Source of the DNA: an uncultured Paraprevotella sp.
GTDB lineage: Bacteria > Bacteroidota > Bacteroidia > Bacteroidales > Bacteroidaceae
Assembly: GCA_944321365.1 (NCBI GenBank)
Contig: CALULA010000002.1
Coordinates: 186,001 to 250,000 of the forward strand
DNA: 64,000 nucleotides
Direction: 5' to 3'
Part shown: one piece after another, positions 54,254 through 61,489 of the stretch
Position numbering within the stretch: the stretch's first letter is position 1
How the letters are laid out: every line of letters begins with the position of its first letter
Made by a program: the position numbers and the translations under genes
Notes under the pieces: model-generated
Databases searched by the model: none
Seen by the model: only the letters and a program-made list of their open reading frames with translations
What the model was told of the DNA's origin: nothing

Positions 54254-55429
54254 TTATGAACATATTTCTTCGTATACTTTAGCAAGTTGTTTTGCTGAAT
54301 TCTGCCAAGAGAATAGTTTTAACCGTTCGGCCTGTTGTTGTAACAGCAGCTTTTTGTCGGAGTCTGGCAGATTGTATAATTGTTCAAACATATCTGCAAA
54401 ATCAGAACTTTTTTCATCCATGTGAAAATATGTAGCGGCATTACCGGCGATTTCCGGGAAGCAACTTGCTTTGTTTAGCATGACGAGGCATCCTGCCTTG
54501 TAAGCTTCCAAAATAGGAATGCCGAATCCTTCATAAGCAGAAGGATAAACAAAGACTTCTGCTTTGTGATAAAGGTCGAACATCATTTGATTGGTAGTTA
54601 CAAAAATGTGTACGAAACGGTTTTCCACACCTTTTTCTTGGAAATATTCCAATTCTTGAGGAGTGAAAGGTTTGCCCGTGCATACAATATTCAATTCCCT
54701 GTATTTCTTGAGAATCGGCAGGCAGTCGCGGCAGAACAGTCCGAAATTTTTGTATAAATCGCGGTCTCCGACATATAAGATATAAGGAAAATCAAATAAG
54801 GACTGAGCTGATTCCGTATAAGGTCGTGTACTGGCACCATGATATATGACAGTGATTTTTTCCTCTGGAATGTCGGTCAGTCTGATGATGTCCTTTTTTG
54901 TCGTTTCACTGACAGCGATGATATGTGTAGCTTTAGGTAAAAGTATTTTTTTCTTGACTATCTGAAAATTATCCCTTGGATAATATTGTGGAAATAGCTC
55001 TGGAATCATGTCGTGTACGGTAATCACAAAGGGTTTTTTGCCCAGATACTTCAAAAAGTAGTCATCAAAGAACGTTGGATGAAATATGTCGAATGTTTGT
55101 TGTTCCAAAAGCTTAATACTATAATTCTTGTTGTGCTGAGGCCAATGATCCCATTGGGAATAATTGTGATAATAGAAATTGTAATAAAGCTTGAAAAGAA
55201 CATCTTTACCCCAAAAATGTCCTTCTTTGATGAAGCTGTTATAAAGGCTGCCAGGCTTTCTGAAGCCTAACAATTGCAGATATATATTATTGATTTCTAC
55301 AACGCCAATTTGTGCGGTAATCTCTTTGGGAAGGCGTTGGTACAACTCTGCAAAGCATCTTGATACTCCGCCATGAGTCTGCATTTCAAAGGCTTGATAG
55401 TCATATAATATATTTATGCTATGCATCAT
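54254..55429 (-). CDS. Glycosyltransferase family 4
   Basis: A 391-residue GT-B enzyme. The N-terminal half starts NILYDYQAFEMQTHGGVSRC; the C-terminal half has the nucleotide-binding EVFVYPSAYEGFGIPILEAY with the E-x7-E motif typical of GT4, and LYVGDRDLYKN. It transfers a sugar with retention, typical in O-antigen, capsule or core synthesis. It is the first gene of a minus-strand operon with two GT2 paralogues. A -7 element lies about 200 bases upstream. The ATG at 55427-55429 is followed by a second ATG one codon later. Confidence 0.88.
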   Translation of the reverse strand: MMHSINILYDYQAFEMQTHGGVSRCFAELYQRLPKEITAQIGVVEINNIYLQLLGFRKPGSLYNSFIKEGHFWGKDVLFKLYYNFYYHNYSQWDHWPQHNKNYSIKLLEQQTFDIFHPTFFDDYFLKYLGKKPFVITVHDMIPELFPQYYPRDNFQIVKKKILLPKATHIIAVSETTKKDIIRLTDIPEEKITVIYHGASTRPYTESAQSLFDFPYILYVGDRDLYKNFGLFCRDCLPILKKYRELNIVCTGKPFTPQELEYFQEKGVENRFVHIFVTTNQMMFDLYHKAEVFVYPSAYEGFGIPILEAYKAGCLVMLNKASCFPEIAGNAATYFHMDEKSSDFADMFEQLYNLPDSDKKLLLQQQAERLKLFSWQNSAKQLAKVYEEICS

Positions 55430-55626
55430 ACAGTTTATTTAATACTGGAATAGGGGTAAGTTATTGTCTTTTTACGGTTGTTGTGATACAATACGGTGTC
55501 AGTATTAGAGATTTTATGTATGGTTGCCGATGAGGCTATAGTGTTCAAATAGACTGTACGTTTTCTTCATATCATTTTATTTAGAAAGAGTCTTGTTAAT
55601 ACAGTATCAAGAAATAAATGGATTTG

Positions 55627-55634
55627 CAAAGATA
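55627..55634 (-). promoter_or_regulatory. -7 element of the GT4 operon
   Basis: TATCTTTG on the minus strand matches TAnnTTTG, implying a leader of nearly 200 bases before the GT4 ATG at 55429. The -33 is not clear. Confidence 0.45.
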
Positions 55635-55846
55635 CGTATTTATTTCCAATTCCACGTTTAAAGGGAGATGTTTTTGCTTATATCCTTTTTTACACTGCTT
55701 TTTGGAAAGTAAAAACTGATAGCAGGTTTGTGTGTGGGTGCTGGTACGGTCGGTGAGTTATCCGGACTTGTCCGGATAAGTGTGATGCTCTGGGGATTCA
55801 TAAATAAGGATGAGCCGTATCTTTATGGAGAGATGGTTTATGTGCC

Positions 55847-55962
55847 TGCCGCACTGTTGCGCAATTCGGGTGGTATTTTTGCGCAATGCCAATCTCATTC
55901 TTGCGCAAGAATGTCCGAGGTTGTGCGGAAGAGCCGGAACGGTCTGCCGCACAGTACGCAAG
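55847..55962. repeat. 22-bp-phased array of TTGCGCAA cores (locus C)
   Basis: Perfect TTGCGCAA occurs at 55857, 55879 and 55901, then in phase GTGCGGAA 55923 and TGCCGCAC 55945: five starts exactly 22 bp apart. Flanking TGCCGCAC (55847) and TACGCAAG (55955) each lie 10 bp from a core, so the array is nearly symmetric. The third core is the centre of an 18-base perfect palindrome. Spacers differ from each other. This is the clearest of the three loci. Confidence 0.7.
55896..55913. repeat. 18-base perfect palindrome
   Basis: CATTCTTGCGCAAGAATG equals its own reverse complement. It contains the third core of the locus C array and is the best single candidate for a dimeric protein-binding site there. 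Confidence 0.8.
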
Positions 55963-56005
55963 TGGCGGTAATTTGTTTGTGAGGGGTAATCCTTGACGGG
56001 GATTG

Positions 56006-56036
56006 TTTGTCGGATGAAAAATAATCCTTACCTTTG
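56006..56036 (+). promoter_or_regulatory. Promoter of the small exported-protein gene
   Basis: TTTG (56006-56009), 19 bases, then TACCTTTG (56029-56036): a perfect Bacteroidetes promoter, 8 bases before the ATG at 56045, so the leader is nearly absent. Confidence 0.8.
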
Positions 56037-56044
56037 TGCCCGTT

Positions 56045-56437
56045 ATGGCAAAATGGTTGTCCTATATCATATTCGGTAGCCTGTTGTTTGTGTGGGCTGC
56101 GCTGTCTGATGTGGCGGGAGAAGGCTGTCGGGAGCAGTCATATCCTCATGCGGAAGTTTGTTCCTGGACTTGTGCCGCACCGGTTTACGGCGAGCCGGAC
56201 GGGATGCCGGATATTGATGAGGGGCGTGTGGGGGTGAATGGCCGGCTTCATGCGGTGTCTTTTGTGAAGGGGACGAGGCTGGCAGGTGCCCAGGTGGCAG
56301 CGGCAGTGGACCGGGGAGGTGCTTCTGCGTGGCGAAATGTCGTGCAGCCTGTGCGTAAGGCGGGAGCCTCCGTTGTGTTTCCGTTTGCAGGTGTGAGATT
56401 GTGTTATGTTTATGCCTTGGGGCGTATGCTGATATAG
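56045..56437 (+). CDS. Small exported protein of unknown function
   Basis: A 130-residue protein I do not recognise. It begins MAKWLSYIIFGSLLFVWAAL, which looks like a signal peptide or membrane anchor, followed by a short cysteine-containing part (GEGCREQSYPHAEVCSWTC) and then an alanine- and valine-rich body. The start is supported by a perfect promoter 8 bases upstream and the end by a hairpin, so it is likely real although no family is apparent. It precedes dedA by 99 bases and could share its transcript. The first 30 residues fit export; the cysteines might form disulfides in the periplasm. It could instead be a spurious frame whose promoter serves dedA. Confidence 0.55.
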   Translation: MAKWLSYIIFGSLLFVWAALSDVAGEGCREQSYPHAEVCSWTCAAPVYGEPDGMPDIDEGRVGVNGRLHAVSFVKGTRLAGAQVAAAVDRGGASAWRNVVQPVRKAGASVVFPFAGVRLCYVYALGRMLI

Positions 56438-56475
56438 GGCTTTTCCGCTACTGTGTTGCGCGAAAGGCCTTTTTT
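56437..56475 (+). terminator. Possible terminator after the small exported protein
   Basis: An imperfect hairpin of GGGCTTTTCCGC and GCGCGAAAGGCC (56437-56469) is followed by a T run (56470-56475). It overlaps the last base of the stop codon. Confidence 0.45.
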
Positions 56476-56536
56476 GTATCTGGCAGTCTGTCTGTGGGTC
56501 TGCCTTTTTCATCGTTCTAATTTAAATCAGCTGTAA

Positions 56537-57193
56537 ATGGATTTTATTATAGATTTTATCTTGCATATCGACCGTTATATGGTGGAGATTGTGCAACAGT
56601 ATCATGCATGGACGTATGTTATATTGTTCCTTGTTATTTTCTGTGAGACGGGTCTGGTGGTCACTCCTTTTTTGCCGGGCGACTCGTTGCTTTTCGTGGG
56701 CGGTGCCATAGCGGCGCAGCCTGACGTGCCGTTGAATGTGCATTTCCTGGCTTTGGTGCTTTTCGGGGCGGCTGTCCTTGGTGATTCCTGCAACTATATG
56801 ATCGGGCGTTTTCTGGGAAAGAAGCTTTTCAGCAATCCCAATTCCAGGATATTCAAGCAGAGTTATCTGGACAAGACGCACGAATTTTATAAAAAGTATG
56901 GCGGCAAGACGATTATCATTGCCCGTTTTGTGCCTATCGTGCGCACGTTCGCTCCTTTTGTGGCCGGTATGGGACGGATGCATTATTATTATTTCATGGT
57001 GTACAATGTGGTGGGTGGAGCGTTTTGGGTCGCCGCTTTTTGCTACGCGGGCTATTTCTTCGGTGATTTGCCTTTCGTGCAGGCTAACCTGAAACTGCTG
57101 ATTGTGGCCATCATTGTGATTTCCATATTGCCTGCGGTGATAGAGGTGTTGCGGGCGCGACTGAAAAAGACGGATAGTAATTTAAATAAGTGA
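56537..57193 (+). CDS. DedA-family membrane protein
   Basis: A 218-residue protein of the DedA (SNARE-associated/VTT) family. [20 protein letters not shown] and [14 protein letters not shown], then the conserved [20 protein letters not shown] with its arginines, [21 protein letters not shown] and about five hydrophobic segments. DedA proteins help recycle lipid carriers such as undecaprenyl phosphate or move phosphatidylethanolamine across the inner membrane. A role in carrier recycling fits the neighbouring envelope genes. It precedes the Pit pair by 4 bases, in one operon. Confidence 0.9.
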   Translation: MDFIIDFILHIDRYMVEIVQQYHAWTYVILFLVIFCETGLVVTPFLPGDSLLFVGGAIAAQPDVPLNVHFLALVLFGAAVLGDSCNYMIGRFLGKKLFSNPNSRIFKQSYLDKTHEFYKKYGGKTIIIARFVPIVRTFAPFVAGMGRMHYYYFMVYNVVGGAFWVAAFCYAGYFFGDLPFVQANLKLLIVAIIVISILPAVIEVLRARLKKTDSNLNK

Positions 57194-57197
57194 TGTT

Positions 57198-57845
57198 ATG
57201 AAGAATTCTTTTTTTAATCGGTTTGTTCCGAAACAGCCGAGTTTTTTCATTCTGTTGAAACAGTTGTCTGATATCCTGACCGAGGCTGCTTCCATCTTGG
57301 CTGAGAGTGTGGAGCACAGCACGTCGGAGGAGCGGAACATTTATTATAAGCGGATAAAGGAAGTGGAGCGCAGAGGGGATACCGTGACACATCAGATTCT
57401 GGATGAACTGGAGACGACCTTCATCACGCCGCTGGACCGTGAGGATATCAATCTGCTGGCATCGGGGATGGACGACGTGATAGACGCTATCAACAGCAGT
57501 GCCAAGCGTATCAACATCTACAATCCCCGTCCGTTGGGCGAGAGCGCCAAGGAGCTGTGTCATTGCATCGAACGTGAGGCGGCCTGCATCGGGCGTGCGG
57601 TGGGCGAGCTGGACGTATTCCGCAAGACGCCGGCGGCTTTGCGCGGTTATTGCAACGAGTTGCATGATTTGGAGAATCAGGCCGATGATGTCTATGAGTT
57701 CTTTATCAAAAAGCTGTTTGAGGAAGAGAAGGACTGTATAGAGCTGATCAGGATCAAGGAGATCATGCAGGAACTGGAACGTACGACGGACGCGGCCGAG
57801 CATGTGGGGAAGATCCTGAAGAATCTGATTGTGAAATATGCATAA
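57198..57845 (+). CDS. DUF47 (PhoU-like) partner of phosphate transporter
   Basis: A 215-residue soluble helical protein of the DUF47 family: LLKQLSDILTEAASILAESV, ERRGDTVTHQILDELETTFI, PLDREDINLLASGMDDVIDA and CNELHDLENQADDVYEFF. These helical bundles resemble PhoU and sit next to Pit phosphate transporters in many bacteria, where they probably regulate transport. It is 15 bases before pitA and 4 bases after dedA. Confidence 0.92.
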   Translation: MKNSFFNRFVPKQPSFFILLKQLSDILTEAASILAESVEHSTSEERNIYYKRIKEVERRGDTVTHQILDELETTFITPLDREDINLLASGMDDVIDAINSSAKRINIYNPRPLGESAKELCHCIEREAACIGRAVGELDVFRKTPAALRGYCNELHDLENQADDVYEFFIKKLFEEEKDCIELIRIKEIMQELERTTDAAEHVGKILKNLIVKYA

Positions 57846-57860
57846 ACGTGGGCTGTAGAG

Positions 57861-58877
57861 ATGGAGTTGTTAGTGATTATCATCGTGCTGGCTTTGCTGT
57901 TTGATTACATCAACGGCTTTCATGACGCGGCGAACTCGATTGCCACGATTGTGTCCACCCGCGTGCTGACGCCTTTCCAGGCTGTGCTTTGGGCGGCGGC
58001 CTTCAACTTTGTGGCTTTTTTCATTGCCAAGTATGTCATTGGCGGTTTCGGCATTGCCAACACGGTGTCTAAGACGGTCATAGAGGATTACATTACCTTG
58101 CCCATCATCTTGTCCGGCGTGGTGGCGGCCATCATCTGGAATCTGTTTACGTGGTGGAAAGGGATACCTTCCTCATCCTCGCATACGCTTATCGGCGGGT
58201 TTGCCGGCGCGGCCATTATGGCCAGTGGCTTCGGGTCCATACAGCTTGACATTATCCTGAAGATTGCTGCCTTTATCTTCCTGGCACCGCTTATCGGTAT
58301 GGTGGTGGCGTTGGCGTTCACGCTGGTGGTGCTGCATGTGTGCCGCAAGGCCCGTCCGCATACGGCGGAGACGTGGTTCAAGCGGCTGCAGCTGGTGTCG
58401 TCGGCCTTGTTCAGCGTGGGGCACGGACTGAACGACTCGCAGAAGGTGATGGGTATCATTGCGGCAGCCATGATTGCCGGTCATTCGCAAGGGCTGGGAC
58501 TGGGAGTGAGCAGCATTGATGACTTGCCGGACTGGGTGGCCTTTGCCTGTTTCACGGCAATCTCGCTGGGAACGATGTCGGGCGGCTGGAAGATTGTGCG
58601 TACCATGGGGACGCGTATCACGAAGGTGACGCCTTTTGAGGGGGTCATTGCGGAGACTGCCGGTGCCTTTACGCTGTATCTGACGGAATATCTGAAAATC
58701 CCGGTGAGCACGACACATACCATAACCGGTGCTATCATTGGGGTGGGAGCTACGAAGCGGCTTTCGGCTGTGCGCTGGGGCGTGACGAAGAGCCTGATGA
58801 CGGCATGGGTGCTGACCATCCCGGTGAGCGCCTTGCTGGCAGCCGGAGTGTATCTGTTGCTTTCTTTGTGGCTGTAG
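57861..58877 (+). CDS. pit: Inorganic phosphate transporter, Pit family
   Basis: A 338-residue membrane protein. FDYINGFHDAANSIATIVST is the PD001131-type signature of the first half, and VGHGLNDSQKVMGIIAAAMI the matching signature of the second half; SSSHTLIGGFAGAAI and STTHTITGAIIGVGATK are the repeated SSxHT blocks. It imports phosphate (as a metal-phosphate complex) with protons across the inner membrane. It is the last gene of dedA-DUF47-pit and ends before a strong hairpin. With the NptA-type system near 4 kb it gives this genome at least two phosphate importers. Confidence 0.94.
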   Translation: MELLVIIIVLALLFDYINGFHDAANSIATIVSTRVLTPFQAVLWAAAFNFVAFFIAKYVIGGFGIANTVSKTVIEDYITLPIILSGVVAAIIWNLFTWWKGIPSSSSHTLIGGFAGAAIMASGFGSIQLDIILKIAAFIFLAPLIGMVVALAFTLVVLHVCRKARPHTAETWFKRLQLVSSALFSVGHGLNDSQKVMGIIAAAMIAGHSQGLGLGVSSIDDLPDWVAFACFTAISLGTMSGGWKIVRTMGTRITKVTPFEGVIAETAGAFTLYLTEYLKIPVSTTHTITGAIIGVGATKRLSAVRWGVTKSLMTAWVLTIPVSALLAAGVYLLLSLWL

Positions 58878-58893
58878 CCACATTGGTATATGG

Positions 58894-58930
58894 CTGCGTC
58901 CCGTTTTCCACATCGGAAAACGGGACGCAG
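58894..58930. terminator. Bidirectional terminator between pit and the LtaS-like gene
   Basis: CTGCGTCCCGTTTTCC (58894-58909) pairs perfectly with GGAAAACGGGACGCAG (58915-58930) around a 5-base loop, followed by TTTGTTTCTG on the plus strand. It serves both convergent genes. Confidence 0.85.
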
Positions 58931-58955
58931 TTTGTTTCTGTCCTGTCGTGACTGG

Positions 58956-60776
58956 TCAGCGCATGAGTTCCAGCTGGTCGTAAGAGGTTTGCAGGATGGC
59001 TTTTCCTTTCTGTTCTCTCTGTGCGTCGGGCTGTGGCTCGTTGAATACGGCTTTTCGGGCTGCATTGTCGAATACGGTCGCTCCCGTACTGTCCATAAAC
59101 ATGAAACCGTCGCTGAATGTGGAATATACAAACGGATAAGTGTAGTCTTTAGAGAAGATATTGCGGCTGTATATGAAGTCAAAGTGCGGCAGACCGAGCT
59201 GGCCGAGCAAGGTGGCGGCCATGTCGCTTTGGTTCATGAGCGTGTGTATGACTTGAGGCTCCCTTATCGCTCCGCCTATCCAGAGCATGGGGATGTGGTA
59301 GAATGTGGGGGATGTGATGTCGAATGTTGCCGAACTTCCGTGGTCCGGCAGGCAGACTACCAGCAGGTTCTCCCATACGGGCAGCTGTTTGAGCTTGTCG
59401 ATGAAGTCTCCCAGACAGTGATCGGTATAGGCGAAAGCGTTCAGCCGTTTGTCTTGCAGGCGTGTATAGGGCACTTCAAACGGTTCGTGGCTACTGAGTG
59501 TGAGGAAGCCTGTATGCCACAGCTGGTCGGCCGGACGTGATTTAATCATCTCATACAGCCGGTTGAAAGCATATTCATCATGTGCGCCCCAAGAGCTGGA
59601 GGTCCGTTCCTGCAAGCTGAAGTCCGTGTCGCTGGTCAGTTGCTGGTAGCCTGTAGAAGTGAAGTAACTTCTCATGTTGGTGAAGTTGATGTCTCCGCCG
59701 TACAGGAAATCAGTCTGATAGCCGTTGTTCTGCAGTGTACGGGCAATAGCGGGCAGAAAACGCGATTTGGCCGGGAGCTTCATGATGGAAGTCGTGGGGT
59801 AGCTGATGTGTCCGCTCAGGGTGCTGACCAGGCCGCGATCCGTGCGGAAGCTGTTGGCATATACATGGTCAAAGAAGATACCCTCCTTGATGAGGCGGCT
59901 GATGTTGGGGGCTACGCCTTTTGCTCCGCCCAGTTCTTCTACATAATTTCCGCCGAATCCTTCCAGGATAATGATCAGAATGTTGGGGCGCATGTTGTTC
60001 AGCAACAGTGTGTCATGGCTTTCTGTGAAGGCCGGATATAGGTCGTCATAGGTTTCTTTCAGTTCGTTTTCCGGCAGATAGTTGTATTTTCCGGCAAAAT
60101 CCTCGGCTTTGTTCCAAGAGTATATCAGACTGAAGGCCGGGTTGACGGCGGCATGATTCAGATAAGCGTCGTTACTGAAGTAGGCACTGCCTATGTTCAT
60201 GGTGGAACGCCCCCATCCGCCACGGATGGCCAGAAAGATCAGTCCGCCCACGATGATGTAGACCGTATTGTTTAGAATCATTTTGCGATCGAATGGCAGT
60301 TCGGGAAATTTCTTCGGAGTCAGTCTGACGCATCCGTAGGACAACAACGCGGCGAACAATATGATCAGTATCAGACGTATGATGAGATAACCGGTTGAAA
60401 CGCTGGCAACTACTTGCTTGGGTGCATCGATATAGTTGAATACCGTGGCGTCTAATTTGAATTTCCAGAAAGAGTATAATGAGGTGTCGGCGATGCAGAT
60501 CAGCGACAGCAGTATGGAGATGAGAACGAAATAGGGTAACAGCACGGCCTTGTGGTTGAGGCGGTGTAGCCATATCCCAAGCCATACCGTGATAAATGGT
60601 ATGATCATCAGGTAGCCGGTAGTTGAAGCGTCAAGCCCCAGGCCATGTATGATGACCTGAAACAGGTCTCCGCCGTTTAGTGGCGTATTGACATAAGTGA
60701 AAATGATTTTCTGCAGGATGAAAAAAAGCAGAAACAGGATGAAGAGTTTGAAAAGATAGAGAATGCGTTGTCTCAT
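58956..60776 (-). CDS. LtaS-like membrane sulfatase-fold protein
   Basis: A 606-residue protein: five N-terminal hydrophobic segments (about residues 1-190) and a large extracytoplasmic alkaline-phosphatase/sulfatase-fold domain with IIILEGFGGNYVEELGG (metal-binding glutamate), SFRTDRGLVSTLSGHISYPT (catalytic threonine expected here), FLTLSSHEPFEVPYT and CLPDHGSSATFDI (DHG metal site). Gram-positive LtaS makes glycerol-phosphate polymers; in Gram-negatives related enzymes add phosphoglycerol or phosphoethanolamine to envelope glycans or lipid A. It is 20 bases after rnhA. The exact donor is unknown. Confidence 0.85.
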   Translation of the reverse strand: MRQRILYLFKLFILFLLFFILQKIIFTYVNTPLNGGDLFQVIIHGLGLDASTTGYLMIIPFITVWLGIWLHRLNHKAVLLPYFVLISILLSLICIADTSLYSFWKFKLDATVFNYIDAPKQVVASVSTGYLIIRLILIILFAALLSYGCVRLTPKKFPELPFDRKMILNNTVYIIVGGLIFLAIRGGWGRSTMNIGSAYFSNDAYLNHAAVNPAFSLIYSWNKAEDFAGKYNYLPENELKETYDDLYPAFTESHDTLLLNNMRPNILIIILEGFGGNYVEELGGAKGVAPNISRLIKEGIFFDHVYANSFRTDRGLVSTLSGHISYPTTSIMKLPAKSRFLPAIARTLQNNGYQTDFLYGGDINFTNMRSYFTSTGYQQLTSDTDFSLQERTSSSWGAHDEYAFNRLYEMIKSRPADQLWHTGFLTLSSHEPFEVPYTRLQDKRLNAFAYTDHCLGDFIDKLKQLPVWENLLVVCLPDHGSSATFDITSPTFYHIPMLWIGGAIREPQVIHTLMNQSDMAATLLGQLGLPHFDFIYSRNIFSKDYTYPFVYSTFSDGFMFMDSTGATVFDNAARKAVFNEPQPDAQREQKGKAILQTSYDQLELMR

Positions 60777-60796
60777 TGCTATGGCTTGTTTTGTTT

Positions 60797-61468
60797 CTAT
60801 TTTCTACCAAAGTCGGCAGGGATTTCTCCCCAGCGTGCTGTTTCCCATTTCCGTATGGGTATTGTACAGGTATGGGTGCGTAACCAGGTTTCCGCCCGTT
60901 CTATCAGTTTGTGGATTTCTTCTGTCTGGGGAGTCCGTTCCAGTTTCGTCTTACATTTTTTCTGGTTTATCCAGCCAATGGCGTTACGGCTGTCGGAGAA
61001 TATCGGCAGACAGATGCCTTTTTGGGTCATCAAGGCCAATGCGTGTACAATGGCCAGGAACTCGCCTATGTTGTTTGTTCCGAATATGGGGCCGACATGG
61101 AACACGGTTTCACCGGTTCGCAGATACACTCCGCGATATTCCATCGGTCCGGGGTTTCCGCTGCAGGCCGCATCTACGGCCAGGGCCTCGGCGGGAACGT
61201 CTGAAGGTAAGGGCAATATAGTGTCTGTCCGGTCTGTCGGCACATCTGTCAGATTGTCGCAGGACGTTCTGTCTGTTCCGTCTTTGGGCTTACGTTGTAT
61301 ATATAAATAGGGAGAGGAGCTGTAGGCCTTTTCTGCTTCTTCTTTAGAGTCGAAAGATTTGTAGATGGCACCTTCGAATCCGTTGATTTGCAGTTTGCAG
61401 TCAGTCCAGGAACTATAGATTCCCGGACTGACGCCATGCCATACCACATAATATTTAGATTTTCCCAT
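60797..61468 (-). CDS. rnhA: Ribonuclease H1 with viroplasmin N-terminal domain
   Basis: A 223-residue protein. The N-terminus (YYVVWHGVSPGIYSSWTDCK, about residues 6-25) is a caulimovirus-viroplasmin-like RNA/DNA-hybrid-binding domain, followed by the RNase H fold with AVDAACSGNPGPMEYRGVYL, EFLAIVHALALM and IFSDSRNAIGWI, which hold the acidic residues. It degrades RNA in RNA-DNA hybrids such as R-loops and primers. The hybrid-binding domain is also found in eukaryotic RNase H1 and many Bacteroidetes. It is 21 bases after argS and may share its transcript. Confidence 0.92.
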   Translation of the reverse strand: MGKSKYYVVWHGVSPGIYSSWTDCKLQINGFEGAIYKSFDSKEEAEKAYSSSPYLYIQRKPKDGTDRTSCDNLTDVPTDRTDTILPLPSDVPAEALAVDAACSGNPGPMEYRGVYLRTGETVFHVGPIFGTNNIGEFLAIVHALALMTQKGICLPIFSDSRNAIGWINQKKCKTKLERTPQTEEIHKLIERAETWLRTHTCTIPIRKWETARWGEIPADFGRK

Positions 61469-61489
61469 AGGGAAGCTTCCTTTTGGGTG

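Larger units (their letters stand above)
55430..56005. other. Divergent intergenic region with phased repeat
   Basis: AT-rich leader of the GT4 operon from 55430 to about 55640 with its -7 element, then GC-richer sequence containing a phased repeat array (55847-55962) and an 18-base palindrome. No gene is supported; open frames here overlap on both strands and lack start signals. Confidence 0.5.
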
